Source: Streptomyces sp. Ag109_O5-1
Lineage (GTDB): Bacteria > Actinomycetota > Actinomycetes > Streptomycetales > Streptomycetaceae
Assembly: GCF_003814875.1 (NCBI RefSeq)
Contig: NZ_RKQF01000001.1
Coordinates: 5,580,001-5,644,000, forward strand
Reading direction: 5' to 3'
DNA length: 64,000 bases
In this document: piece by piece, positions 17,656 through 26,072 of the stretch
How positions within the stretch are numbered: position 1 is the stretch's first letter
How the letters are laid out: the number at the start of each line of letters is the position of its first letter
Made by a program: the position numbers and the translations under genes
The notes under the pieces: generated by a model
Told to the model about the DNA's origin: nothing
The model's input: only the letters and a program-made list of their open reading frames with translations
Database searches by the model: none

Positions 17656-17691
17656 GGGCGCCCGGAGCCGAACGCGCCGGGCGCCCTTTTT
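17656..17691 (+). terminator. Intrinsic terminator of acsA
   Basis: Arms GGGCGCCCGG (17656-17665) and CCGGGCGCCC (17677-17686) are followed by TTTTT. Confidence 0.85.
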
Positions 17692-17827
17692 GCACCTACC
17701 GTGAGACACATCTGACAACCCCCGGCACACCTTAGGTAAACTAAGCAAAGTATCGTGATCCTCAAGGTGTGCCGGGAAGTCTGGTCGGCAAGTAGTTCCG
17801 TCCTGCCCACCGACCGGAGGTCTCCCC

Positions 17828-19207
17828 GTGTCCGCGCTCCGCACCGCTCCCGCCCGCAAGGTCCTCGGCCGGCTCTCGCTGCCCGAGCGGACGTTCGTCG
17901 CGGACGCGCTGCGGACCGAGACCGTCGGCGGCGTGCTGCTGCTGATCGCCGCGATAGCCGCACTGATCTGGGCGAACATACCGGCGCTGCACCACAGCTA
18001 CGAGACCGTCAGCCACTTCCACCTCGGCCCCGAGGCCCTCGGCCTGAACCTCTCCGTCGCCCACTGGGCCGCCGACGGCCTGCTGGCGGTCTTCTTCTTC
18101 GTCGCCGGCATCGAGCTCAAGCGCGAGCTGGTGGCCGGCGATCTGAAAGACCCCAGGACGGCCGTCCTGCCGGTCGTCGCCGCCCTGTGCGGGATGGCCG
18201 TACCGGCGCTCGTCTACACCCTCACCAACCTCACCGGCGGCGGCTCCATCCACGGCTGGGCGGTGCCGACCGCCACCGACATCGCCTTCGCGCTGGCCGT
18301 GCTGGCCGTCATCGGCACCTCGCTGCCCAGCGCCCTGCGTGCCTTCCTGCTCACCCTCGCGGTCGTCGACGACCTGTTCGCGATCTTGATCATCGCCGTC
18401 TTCTTCACCGAGCGGATCGACTTCGCCGCGCTCGGCGGCGCGGTCCTCGGCCTCGCGGTCTTCTGGCTGCTGCTGCGCAAGGGCGTGCGCGGCTGGTACG
18501 TGTACGTCCCGCTCGCGGTGGTCGTCTGGGCGCTGATGTACAACAGCGGCGTGCACGCGACCATCGCCGGTGTCGCCATGGGCCTGATGCTGCGCTGCAC
18601 CACCCGAACGGGCGAGGAGCACTCCCCCGGCGAGCACATCGAGCATCTGGTGCGGCCGCTGTCGGCGGGGCTGGCCGTGCCCCTGTTCGCGCTCTTCAGC
18701 GCCGGCGTGAAGGTGTCCGGAGGGGCGCTCGGGGACGTGTTCAGCAGGCCGGAGACGCTCGGGGTCGTCCTCGGGCTGGTCGTCGGCAAGACGGTCGGGA
18801 TATTCGGCGGGACCTGGCTGACCGCCCGCTTCACCCGGGCATCCCTCAGCGAGGACCTCGCATGGGCCGACCTCTTCGCGGTCGCCTCGCTCGCCGGCAT
18901 CGGCTTCACCGTGTCGCTGCTCATCGGCGAACTGGCCTTCGCGGGCGACGCCGTACTCACCGACGAGGTCAAGGCCGCCGTACTGACCGGATCGCTGATC
19001 GCGGCCGTGTGCGCCACCGCGCTGCTGAAGATGCGCAACACCCGCTACCGCAGACTGGTCGAGGCCGAGGAGCGGGACGACGACCTCGACGGCATCCCGG
19101 ACGTCTACGAGCAGGACGACCCGGCGTACCACCTGCGGATGGCGGAGATCTACGACCGCAAAGCCGCCGAGCACCGCCGGATGGCCGCCGAGAAGGCCGC
19201 GCGGTAG
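17828..19207 (+). CDS. nhaA: Na+/H+ antiporter NhaA
   Basis: A 459-residue inner-membrane antiporter with about eleven hydrophobic segments. Signature regions are ADGLLAVFFFVAGIELKRELVAGDL, VPTATDIAFALAVLAVIG and LTLAVVDDLFAILIIAVFF, the last holding the two adjacent aspartates that bind Na+ or H+. It exports sodium in exchange for protons. The GTG start has GGAGG upstream in the run GGAGGTCTCCCC. The hydrophilic C-terminus is rich in Asp, Glu and Lys (EEERDDDLDGIPDVYEQDDPAYH-like), longer than in enterobacterial NhaA. Confidence 0.95.
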   Translation: MSALRTAPARKVLGRLSLPERTFVADALRTETVGGVLLLIAAIAALIWANIPALHHSYETVSHFHLGPEALGLNLSVAHWAADGLLAVFFFVAGIELKRELVAGDLKDPRTAVLPVVAALCGMAVPALVYTLTNLTGGGSIHGWAVPTATDIAFALAVLAVIGTSLPSALRAFLLTLAVVDDLFAILIIAVFFTERIDFAALGGAVLGLAVFWLLLRKGVRGWYVYVPLAVVVWALMYNSGVHATIAGVAMGLMLRCTTRTGEEHSPGEHIEHLVRPLSAGLAVPLFALFSAGVKVSGGALGDVFSRPETLGVVLGLVVGKTVGIFGGTWLTARFTRASLSEDLAWADLFAVASLAGIGFTVSLLIGELAFAGDAVLTDEVKAAVLTGSLIAAVCATALLKMRNTRYRRLVEAEERDDDLDGIPDVYEQDDPAYHLRMAEIYDRKAAEHRRMAAEKAAR

Positions 19208-19342
19208 GGGCCCGGCGGGCGAACCCGTAGGCATGACTCGCTTGCCGAAGTACCGGGCGGGGCAGGCGAGCAGGGCGACCGTCCGGCATGATCTGACGAG
19301 ACGGTACAAAAGACGATGACAAGTACGCAGAGGGAGACCGCG

Positions 19343-19828
19343 ATGAGCGCACCCGACGGCAGCCCGGTCGGTGCCGAACGCAGCATCGGCCAGCTGTTCG
19401 CCTCGGCCACGGCCGAGATGTCGGCGCTGGTGCACGACGAGATCGCGCTGGCCAAGGCCCAGCTGAAGCAGGACGTCAAGCGGGGCGCGACGAGCGGCGG
19501 CGCGTTCTCGGCCGCCGGTGTGCTGCTGCTGTTCTCCCTGCCGATGCTCAACTTCGCGCTGGCGTACGGCATTCGGACCTGGAGCCACTGGAATCTCGCG
19601 ATCTGCTTCCTGCTCTCCTTCGCCGCGAACGTCCTGGTGGCCGTCGTCCTCGTGCTGATCGGCGTGGTCTTCGCGAAGAAGGCCAAGAAGGGCCAGGGCC
19701 CGCAGAAGGTGGCCGCGTCGATGAAGGAGACGGCGGGCGTGCTGCAGAACGCCAAACCGCATCCCCGTCCGGAGCTCCCCCGGGACGAGGTGCCGGCCAT
19801 CGAGGCTGTGGGACGCTCGACCTCATGA
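19343..19828 (+). CDS. Holin-superfamily-III-like membrane protein (Phage_holin_3_6 type)
   Basis: A 161-residue protein from the ATG at 19343; GAGGGAGA lies just before it, and an in-frame ATG at 19316 is the alternative. RSIGQLFASATAEMSALVHDEIALAKAQLKQDVKR is the conserved amphipathic N-terminal region of actinobacterial 'phage holin family' proteins. Two transmembrane helices and a Lys-rich tail follow. The family is chromosomal and common, so phage lysis is not implied. The stop overlaps the start of the alpha/beta hydrolase gene as ATGA, so the two are co-translated. Confidence 0.8.
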   Translation: MSAPDGSPVGAERSIGQLFASATAEMSALVHDEIALAKAQLKQDVKRGATSGGAFSAAGVLLLFSLPMLNFALAYGIRTWSHWNLAICFLLSFAANVLVAVVLVLIGVVFAKKAKKGQGPQKVAASMKETAGVLQNAKPHPRPELPRDEVPAIEAVGRSTS

Positions 19829-20745
19829 CGGATCCCGCTCCCTCGGCCGTACGGCCGGAGGGCCCCTGGACGCACCGGGACGTCGCCGCCAACGGCGCCC
19901 GCTTCCACGTCGCCGAGCTCGGCGACGGACCCCTGGTCATGCTGGTGCACGGCTTCCCCCAGTTCTGGTGGGCCTGGCGGCACCAGCTGGTCGCGCTCGC
20001 CGACGCGGGCTTCCGGGCCGTCGCCATGGACCTGCGGGGCGTCGGCGGCAGCGACCGCACCCCGCGCGGCTACGACCCGGCCAACCTCGCGCTCGACATC
20101 ACCGGTGTGATCCGCTCCCTGGGCGAGCCGGACGCCGCGCTGGTCGGCCACGACCTGGGCGGTTACCTGGCGTGGACGGCGGCCGCGATGCGCCCCAAGC
20201 TGGTACGACGGCTCGCGGTCGTGTCCATGCCGCACCCGCGGCGCTGGCGCTCGGCGATGCTCCGGGACCGCCGGCAGTCCGCCGCCGCCTCCTACATCTG
20301 GGGCTTCCAGCGGCCCTGGATCCCCGAGCGGCAGCTCACCGCCGACGACGGCGCCCTGGTGGGCCGGCTGATCCGGGACTGGTCCGGGCCGCGGCTGCCG
20401 GAGGACGAGGCGGTGGAGACCTACCAGCGGGCGATGTGCATCCCGTCCACGGCGCACTGCTCGATCGAGCCGTACCGCTGGCTGGTGCGCTCGCTCGCAC
20501 GTCCTGACGGCATCCAGTTCAACCGGCGGATGAAGCGCCCCGTGCGCGTCCCCACGCTGCATCTGCACGGTTCCCTGGACCCGGTGACCCGCACCCGCAG
20601 CGCGGCCGGCTCCGGCGAGTACGTCGAAGCGCCGTACCGCTGGCGGCTGTTCGACGGGCTCGGGCATTTTCCCCACGAGGAGGATCCCGTGGCCTTCTCC
20701 ACCGAGCTGATCAACTGGCTGAAAGACCCCGAACCCGATCGGTGA
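19825..20745 (+). CDS. Alpha/beta hydrolase, epoxide-hydrolase-like
   Basis: A 306-residue enzyme with oxyanion motif HGFPQFWWAWRHQL, the nucleophile elbow VGHDLGGYLAW (Asp nucleophile, as in epoxide hydrolases and haloalkane dehalogenases), acid in LHGSLDPVT and His in GLGHFPHEEDP. It probably opens epoxides or cleaves a related small substrate. It is translationally coupled to the holin-like membrane protein, which suggests work near the membrane. The substrate is not predictable. Confidence 0.87.
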   Translation: MTDPAPSAVRPEGPWTHRDVAANGARFHVAELGDGPLVMLVHGFPQFWWAWRHQLVALADAGFRAVAMDLRGVGGSDRTPRGYDPANLALDITGVIRSLGEPDAALVGHDLGGYLAWTAAAMRPKLVRRLAVVSMPHPRRWRSAMLRDRRQSAAASYIWGFQRPWIPERQLTADDGALVGRLIRDWSGPRLPEDEAVETYQRAMCIPSTAHCSIEPYRWLVRSLARPDGIQFNRRMKRPVRVPTLHLHGSLDPVTRTRSAAGSGEYVEAPYRWRLFDGLGHFPHEEDPVAFSTELINWLKDPEPDR

Positions 20746-20872
20746 CCGCGCCGATGCGCCCGGTATCCGAACTCGCACACCTGTCCTACGAACGGCCACA
20801 TGCCCGGCGCATAGGCCGATTGAGGGGCGCGGGGGAGGTTATCGACCTTGGGGCAGGGGCAGACGTCGGGGT

Positions 20873-21052
20873 ATGGGCTGGACGCACGACTACAGTGACG
20901 CACCCCGCAACCGCCGCACGACGGGCGGTCCGAGCTCCCACCGAGGAGCCGCCCCGCAGCTGCCGGGCACGGATCTCAGGGTGGGGATTCCGCACATCCT
21001 GCGCCGCCGGGCCCGCTGGGTCTCGGTACGTCTGCGCCACACCCGCGGCTGA
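20873..21052 (+). CDS. Small Arg/His-rich protein, 59 residues
   Basis: A short frame from the ATG at 20873 reads MGWTHDYSDAPRNRRTTGG and ends RRARWVSVRLRHTRG. Third-position GC is high and the 332-base gap has no other candidate. It has no hydrophobic segment, looks basic, and could bind nucleic acid. No clear ribosome site was found; the upstream G-rich run is weak. I do not recognise the family. It could be a chance frame. Confidence 0.4.
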   Translation: MGWTHDYSDAPRNRRTTGGPSSHRGAAPQLPGTDLRVGIPHILRRRARWVSVRLRHTRG

Positions 21053-21077
21053 CCCCCTCACGGGGCCCCGAAGGCCT

Positions 21078-22286
21078 CTAGAGGGCGCAGCTGTCGGTAC
21101 CCACCTGCTGGTTCGCGGTACGGCCCCGGGCGATGTCGGCCTGGATCTCGTCGGCCGTGAGGGCGTACCCGGTGTCGGCGTCGTCCAGTGACTTCGCGAA
21201 GACCACCCCGTACACCCTGCCCTGCGGTGTGAGCAGCGGGCCGCCGGAGTTGCCCTGGCGGACGGTCGCGTACAGCGAGTAGACGTCGCGGCGGACGGTG
21301 CCGCGGTGGTAGATGTCCGGGCCGTTGGCCGTGATACGGCCGCGCACCCGGGCGGCACGGACGTCGTACGACCCGTTCTCCGGGAACCCGGCGACGATCG
21401 CGCTGTCGCTGGTCGCGGCGTCCTTGGCCGAGAACTTCAGGGCCTTGGCCGGCAGGTTCGGCACGTCCAGTACGGCGATGTCGCGCTGCCAGTCGTAGAG
21501 GACGACCTTCGCGTCGTACTTGCGGCCCTCGCCTCCGATCTGGACGGTGGGCTCGTCGACGCCGCCGACCACGTGCGCGTTGGTCATGACGCGGCGGTCG
21601 GCGAAGACGAAGCCGGTGCCCTCCAGGATCTTGCCGCAGCTCTGGGCGGTGCCCGTCACCTTCACGATGGACCGCTTCGCGGTGGTGGCGACCGCGCTGT
21701 TCACGAGGGCGGGGTCGGGCGGCTTGACGTCGGTGATCGGCTCGTTGGCGAAGGGGCTGAAGACCTGCGGGAAGCCGTTCTGCGCGAGGACCGAGGAGAA
21801 GTCCGCGAACCAGGTGTCGGCCTGGTTGGGCAGCGCTCTGGACACCCCGAGCAGCACCTTGGAGTTGCGGACCTCCTTCCCGAGCGTCGGCAGGGTGGTG
21901 CCCGCGAGGGCGGAGCCGATCAGCCAGGCGACCAGCAGCATCGCCACCACGTTGACGAGCGCGCCGCCGGTGGCGTCCAGGGCGCGGGCCGGGGACCAGG
22001 TGATGTACCGGCGGAGCTTGTTGCCCAGGTGCGTGGTCAGGGCCTGGCCGACGGAGGCGCAGACGATGACGACGACCACGGCGACCACCGCGGCGGTCGT
22101 GCTCACCTCCGCGTTGTCGGTCACCGCGTCCCAGATGACGGGGAGGGTGTAGACGGCGACGAGTCCGCCGCCCAGGAAGCCGATCACCGACAGGATGCCG
22201 ACGACGAACCCCTGGCGGTAGCCGACGATCGCGAACCACACGGCGGCGACCAGCAACAGGATGTCCAGCACATTCACGAACGACAC
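21078..22286 (-). CDS. MarP-like membrane serine protease (CvpA domain plus trypsin-like domain)
   Basis: A 402-residue protein. Residues 1-170 form a CvpA-like four-helix membrane domain (MSFVNVLDILLLVAAVWFAIVGYRQGF). A periplasm-side chymotrypsin-fold protease follows with His in VMTNAHVVGG, Asp in RDIAVLDV and Ser in RQGNSGGPLL. Two further cysteines (AQSCGK and the C-terminal TDSCAL) fit the MarP pattern, where a disulfide helps regulate activity. Mycobacterial MarP maintains acid resistance by processing cell-wall hydrolases. The NUDIX gene lies directly upstream and the two are 4 bases apart. Confidence 0.9.
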   Translation of the reverse strand: MSFVNVLDILLLVAAVWFAIVGYRQGFVVGILSVIGFLGGGLVAVYTLPVIWDAVTDNAEVSTTAAVVAVVVVIVCASVGQALTTHLGNKLRRYITWSPARALDATGGALVNVVAMLLVAWLIGSALAGTTLPTLGKEVRNSKVLLGVSRALPNQADTWFADFSSVLAQNGFPQVFSPFANEPITDVKPPDPALVNSAVATTAKRSIVKVTGTAQSCGKILEGTGFVFADRRVMTNAHVVGGVDEPTVQIGGEGRKYDAKVVLYDWQRDIAVLDVPNLPAKALKFSAKDAATSDSAIVAGFPENGSYDVRAARVRGRITANGPDIYHRGTVRRDVYSLYATVRQGNSGGPLLTPQGRVYGVVFAKSLDDADTGYALTADEIQADIARGRTANQQVGTDSCAL

Positions 22287-22290
22287 CCTG

Positions 22291-22998
22291 TCATGACCGC
22301 CAGTCGAGCGGGACCAGCTTCTCGCGGTCCCAGGAGCGCTCCCATCCCGCGTAGTGCAGCAAGCGGTCGATCACCCCGGCCGTGAACCCCCACACCAAGG
22401 CCGATTCGACCAGGAATGCCGGACCTCGGTGGCCGCTGGGGTGCACGGTGGTGGCCCGGTTGGCCGGATTCGTGAGATCCGCCACGGGGACCGTGAAGAC
22501 CCGCGCCGTCTCGTTCGGATCGACCACCCCCACCGGGCTCGGCTCGCGCCACCAGCCCAGCACCGGTGTGACCACGAACTCGCTCACCGGGATGTACAGC
22601 TTGGGCAGCACCCCGAACAGCTGGACCCCGGCCGGATCCAGCCCGGTCTCCTCCTCGGCCTCGCGGAGAGCGGCCCGCAGCGGCCCGTCGGCTTTCGGGT
22701 CGCCGTCCTCGGGGTCGAGGGCGCCACCGGGAAAGGAGGGCTGCCCGGCATGCGAGCGCAGCGAACCGGCCCGCTCCATCAGCAGCAGCTCGGGACCGGT
22801 CTCGCCCTCCCCGAACAGGATCAGCACGGCCGACTGCCGTCCCGCGCCGTTCTCCGGTGGCAGGAACCGGCTCAGCTGGAGCGGTTCCACCGTCTCGGCG
22901 GCCCGCACCACCGGGTCCAGCCAGTCCGGCAGGCCCTCCTTGCTGAGCACGGCGCTCGCGCGCGGCTCTCCGGTGTGCGCGTTGCCGGTGTGTGTCAT
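22291..22998 (-). CDS. NUDIX hydrolase, CoA-diphosphatase-like
   Basis: A 235-residue protein from the ATG at 22998, with GGGGGAT just upstream; longer frames to 23265 lack support. HAGQPSFPGGALDPEDGD is the UPF0035/CoA-type extension, followed by the Nudix box APLRAALREAEEETGL-type helix. That combination points to hydrolysis of coenzyme A or acyl-CoA diphosphate bonds. It lies 4 bases before the MarP-like gene, a probable operon. Confidence 0.85.
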   Translation of the reverse strand: MTHTGNAHTGEPRASAVLSKEGLPDWLDPVVRAAETVEPLQLSRFLPPENGAGRQSAVLILFGEGETGPELLLMERAGSLRSHAGQPSFPGGALDPEDGDPKADGPLRAALREAEEETGLDPAGVQLFGVLPKLYIPVSEFVVTPVLGWWREPSPVGVVDPNETARVFTVPVADLTNPANRATTVHPSGHRGPAFLVESALVWGFTAGVIDRLLHYAGWERSWDREKLVPLDWRS

Positions 22999-23080
22999 GG
23001 CATCCCCCGTCGTCCTGCCCGGTCCAACGCCCGAAGCCCTTCTGTTCGTTCCGTCACCAGACCCCCACAAGACCCCTGGG

Positions 23081-24181
23081 TCACGTCCCTGATGCGGCGC
23101 CCAGCGGCGGAGCCGGCTGCCCGCCCGCGTCCAGATAAGCCTGCGGAGGGTTGAGTCGCTGGCCCGGGAAGCCGCCCTTCTCGTACTTGAGGAGCTTCTT
23201 CGCCTTCTCCGGGTCGGTCTCCCCCTCGCCGTAGGCCGGGCAGAGCGGGGCGATGGGACAGACACCGCAGGCGGGCTTGCGGGCGTGGCACATCCGGCGG
23301 CCGTGCCAGATGACGTGGTGCGAGAGGTCGGTCCAGTCGCTCTTGGGGAACAGTGCGCCGACGGCCGCCTCGATCTTGTCGGGATCGGTCTCCTCGGTCC
23401 ACTGCCAGCGGCGGACCAGGCGCTGGAAGTGCGTGTCCACGGTGATGCCGGGGCGCCCGAAGGCGTTGCCGAGCACGACGAACGCGGTCTTGCGGCCGAC
23501 GCCGGGCAGCTTGACGAGGTCCTCCAGCCGGCCCGGGACCTCGCCGCCGAACTGCTCCACCAGGCCCTTGGAGAGACCTATCACCGACTTGGTCTTGGCC
23601 CGGAAGAACCCGCAGGGCCGCAGGATCTCCTCGACCTCCTCCGGGTTGGCGGCGGCCAGGTCCTCCGGGGTGGGGTACTTGGCGAAGAGCGTCGGGGTGG
23701 TCTGGTTGACGCGCAGGTCGGTGGTCTGGGCGGACAGCACCGTGGCGACCAGGAGCTGGAAGGGGTTCACGAAGTCCAGCTCGGGGTGGGCGTACGGATA
23801 CACCTCGCCGAGCTCGCGGTTGATCCGGCGGGCACGGCGGACGAGGGCGGTCTGCGACTCGGGCTTCCGGGCAGCGGCCTTCGCGGGGGTGGCGGCCTTC
23901 GCCGGCGCGGCCTTCTTCGCAGCGGCGGCGACCTTCTCGGGCGCCGCTTTCCTCGCCGCCGCCTTCTTGGCCGCTGCAGGCTTGGCCGCTGCCTTCTTCA
24001 CCGCCGCCTTCTTGGCTGTCGCAGCCGGGGTCTTCGCGGCGGCAACCTTCTTCACCGCTTCTGCTGCTTTTGTCGCCTTCTTCCGTTCACTCGGGCCAGT
24101 ATCGGACCCTTGTTCGCCCACAGCGGAATCACGACGTACAACCACCCGCGCAGCCCCCTTGGCCTGTGCTCTCACCGGCAT
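23081..24181 (-). CDS. nth: Endonuclease III with Lys/Ala-rich N-terminal tail
   Basis: A 366-residue DNA glycosylase/AP lyase of base excision repair. The C-terminal ~240 residues hold the HhH motif LPGVGRKTAFVVLG (catalytic Lys), VDTHFQRL (catalytic Asp) and a 4Fe-4S motif C-X6-C-X2-C-X5-C in CHARKPACGVCPIAPLC. The first ~110 residues are almost only Ala, Lys, Pro and Glu in AAAKKAA-type repeats, like histone H1 tails. This suggests a disordered DNA-binding arm absent from the usual ~220-residue enzyme. The start at 24181 was chosen because the frame loses coding character above it. Divergent from crp. Confidence 0.92.
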   Translation of the reverse strand: MPVRAQAKGAARVVVRRDSAVGEQGSDTGPSERKKATKAAEAVKKVAAAKTPAATAKKAAVKKAAAKPAAAKKAAARKAAPEKVAAAAKKAAPAKAATPAKAAARKPESQTALVRRARRINRELGEVYPYAHPELDFVNPFQLLVATVLSAQTTDLRVNQTTPTLFAKYPTPEDLAAANPEEVEEILRPCGFFRAKTKSVIGLSKGLVEQFGGEVPGRLEDLVKLPGVGRKTAFVVLGNAFGRPGITVDTHFQRLVRRWQWTEETDPDKIEAAVGALFPKSDWTDLSHHVIWHGRRMCHARKPACGVCPIAPLCPAYGEGETDPEKAKKLLKYEKGGFPGQRLNPPQAYLDAGGQPAPPLGAASGT

Positions 24182-24292
24182 TTGGACACCCGGCCACCCT
24201 AAAGCCCGGCACCGACATCCGCCCCGGACCCGGAAGATCAGCCCCCGATTGGACCCCTGCCGCTTACCTCGGGACACCTGTGCGGCATCCTT

Positions 24293-24306
24293 GTGACAGA
24301 TCACAC
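24293..24306. promoter_or_regulatory. Candidate Crp site in the nth–crp intergenic region
   Basis: GTGACAGATCACAC has the GTG-N8-CAC spacing of Streptomyces Crp sites, with one departure (C for G). It lies 91 bases before the crp start and 112 before nth, so it may allow autoregulation. This is inferred. Confidence 0.4.
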
Positions 24307-24396
24307 TGTTTGGACCGTCCGGCAAAATGGGGAGCACGGTCCCCTGGTACCAAGGGGGAGCAAGATCCCCTGAGCAGGTCGACAAGGAGAGAACTC

Positions 24397-25071
24397 GTGG
24401 ACGACCCTCTGCGGCGCAACCCGCTCTTCGCGGCTCTCGACGACGAGCAGGCCGCGGAGCTTCGCGCCTCCATGAGCGAGGTGACCCTGGCGCGCGGCGA
24501 CTCCCTCTTCCACGAGGGCGACCCGGGCGACCGGCTCTACGTGGTCACCGAGGGCAAGGTCAAGCTGCACCGCACCTCCCCCGACGGGCGCGAGAACATG
24601 CTCGCCGTCGTCGGCCCCGGCGAGCTGATCGGCGAGCTGTCGCTGTTCGACCCGGGCCCGCGGACGGCGACCGCCACCGCACTGACCGAGGTCAAGCTGC
24701 TCGGCCTCGGCCACGGTGACCTGCAGCCCTGGCTGAACGCGCGCCCGGAGGTGGCCGGCGCCCTGCTGCGCGCCGTCGCCCGCCGGCTGCGCAAGACCAA
24801 CGACCAGATGTCCGACCTGGTCTTCTCCGACGTGCCGGGCCGTGTCGCGCGCGCCCTGCTGGACCTCTCCCGCCGCTTCGGCGTGCAGTCCGAGGAGGGC
24901 ATCCACGTCGTCCACGACCTCACGCAGGAGGAGCTGGCCCAGCTGGTCGGCGCGTCCCGCGAGACCGTGAACAAGGCGCTGGCGGACTTCGCGCAGCGCG
25001 GCTGGCTCCGTCTGGAGGCGCGGGCCGTGATCCTGCTGGACGTCGAGCGGCTGGCCAAGCGCTCGCGCTGA
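24397..25071 (+). CDS. crp: cAMP receptor protein family regulator Crp
   Basis: A 224-residue regulator. The GTG at 24397 has AAGGAGAG upstream. Residues about 10-120 are a cyclic-nucleotide-binding barrel (FHEGDPGDRLYVVTEGKVKLH, GELIGELSLFDPGPRTATATALT, with the phosphate-cassette Glu and Arg). A long dimer helix and a winged HTH (LTQEELAQLVGASRETVNKALADF) complete it. In Streptomyces Crp controls germination, growth and antibiotic production. It is monocistronic, with a strong terminator downstream. Confidence 0.95.
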   Translation: MDDPLRRNPLFAALDDEQAAELRASMSEVTLARGDSLFHEGDPGDRLYVVTEGKVKLHRTSPDGRENMLAVVGPGELIGELSLFDPGPRTATATALTEVKLLGLGHGDLQPWLNARPEVAGALLRAVARRLRKTNDQMSDLVFSDVPGRVARALLDLSRRFGVQSEEGIHVVHDLTQEELAQLVGASRETVNKALADFAQRGWLRLEARAVILLDVERLAKRSR

Positions 25072-25094
25072 CGCCGAACCCCGACCGCATGACA

Positions 25095-25128
25095 TCAGGG
25101 TTCCGTCTCCTGAGAGACGGAACCCTGA
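25095..25128 (+). terminator. Intrinsic terminator of crp
   Basis: A 15-bp perfect stem with a CTGA loop; the core arm is CAGGGTTCCGTCTC (25096-25109). There is no T-run. Its 3' arm overlaps the first copy of the repeat array that follows. Confidence 0.7.
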
Positions 25129-25220
25129 GTCGTGATCGAGCCCTGAGGCGTGATCGGCCCCTGAGTGGTGAGCGGCCCCCTGAGGCGTGATCGGTCCATC
25201 GGCCCCTGAGTCGTGATCGA
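25123..25220. repeat. Five imperfect tandem repeats, CCCTGAGKCGTGATCG
   Basis: Copies begin at 25123, 25141, 25159, 25178 and 25204 (spacing 18, 18, 19, 26). The sequence varies at a few positions. The array fills the space between crp and the nucleotidyltransferase gene. It is non-coding on reading both strands, although the minus strand stays open. Confidence 0.7.
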
Positions 25221-25238
25221 AGTTGGCACAGTTGCCCC

Positions 25239-26072
25239 ATGGCTGAATCGGCTGCACCTTCCCGAGGGCTCGACCCCCTGGGCTTCATCGAGCGCGAGGG
25301 CTCCCTCGCGCGCGTGCCGCACGTTTTCCGTCCCGTGGTCGCCGCCGCCCGTCACCGCGTTCTGGACGCCTTCGGGGCCCGGCTGGACAGCGCCTACCTC
25401 TACGGGTCCGTCCCGCGCGGCACCGCGCGCGTGGGCCGCAGCGACCTGGATCTGGTGATCGTCCTCCGGGCGGAGCCGGCCGACGCCGACCGGGAGGCGG
25501 CACGTGCCCTCGGCGCGGCCGTCGACAAGGAGTTCCCGGAGATCGACGGGGTCGGAGCCCTGCTCTACTCACGCGCGCGGGTGCTCAGCGAGTTGGAGCG
25601 GTACGACATCGGCTGGTTCGTGGCCTGTCTGTGCACCCCGCTGCTCGGCGAGGACCTCGCCGAGTTCCTGCCCCGCTACCGCCCCGACTCCCTGCTCGCC
25701 CGGGAGACGAACGGCGACCTGGCCGAGCTTTTGCCGCGCCTGCGGAAGCGGATCGCTGTCGCCGAAGACACCGAGGAGGCCCTGCGACCCCTGGTGCGCT
25801 CCATGTCACGGCATCTGGTCCGCACCGGCTTCACGCTGGTCATGCCCCGCTGGAACGGCTGGACCAGCGATCTGCGGGAGATGGCGGAGGCGTTCGCCGG
25901 CTACTACCCGGAGCGGGCCGGACAGCTGCGCCGAGCGGCCGAGTCCGGGTACGAGCCCGTCGGCGACCTCGCCGTACTGCGGTCGTACGTTGACGACCTC
26001 GGCCCCTGGCTCGCGGACGAGTACGCGCGCGTGCACGGCGTGAAGGCGCCCAGGCCCGAAGGCTGGAACTAG
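25239..26072 (+). CDS. Nucleotidyltransferase-fold protein (aminoglycoside/MNT type)
   Basis: A 277-residue protein with the polymerase-beta-like nucleotidyltransferase motif YLYGSVPRGTARVGRSDLDLVIVL (GSxxRGxxxxxSDxDL), the third metal ligand in FPEIDGVGALLY, and a C-terminal helical bundle. It probably transfers a nucleotide to a small molecule or protein. The fold includes spectinomycin/streptomycin adenylyltransferases, but the overall sequence gives no strong reason to call resistance. It follows the repeat array downstream of crp and stands alone. Confidence 0.8.
   Translation: MAESAAPSRGLDPLGFIEREGSLARVPHVFRPVVAAARHRVLDAFGARLDSAYLYGSVPRGTARVGRSDLDLVIVLRAEPADADREAARALGAAVDKEFPEIDGVGALLYSRARVLSELERYDIGWFVACLCTPLLGEDLAEFLPRYRPDSLLARETNGDLAELLPRLRKRIAVAEDTEEALRPLVRSMSRHLVRTGFTLVMPRWNGWTSDLREMAEAFAGYYPERAGQLRRAAESGYEPVGDLAVLRSYVDDLGPWLADEYARVHGVKAPRPEGWN

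Noticed and set aside
15579..17963. 794-residue minus-strand open frame opposite acsA
   Set aside because: A high-GC antisense shadow; composition is Arg/Gly/Val-rich without motifs, and acsA is certain on the other strand.
19343..19828. Prophage lysis holin
   Set aside because: Family is a common chromosomal membrane protein of actinobacteria and no phage genes surround it.
25123..25220. CRISPR array
   Set aside because: Units are adjacent at 18-26 base steps without unique spacers, and no cas genes occur in the window.
25239..26072. Aminoglycoside resistance gene
   Set aside because: Only the general nucleotidyltransferase motif is present; nothing specific for drug binding.
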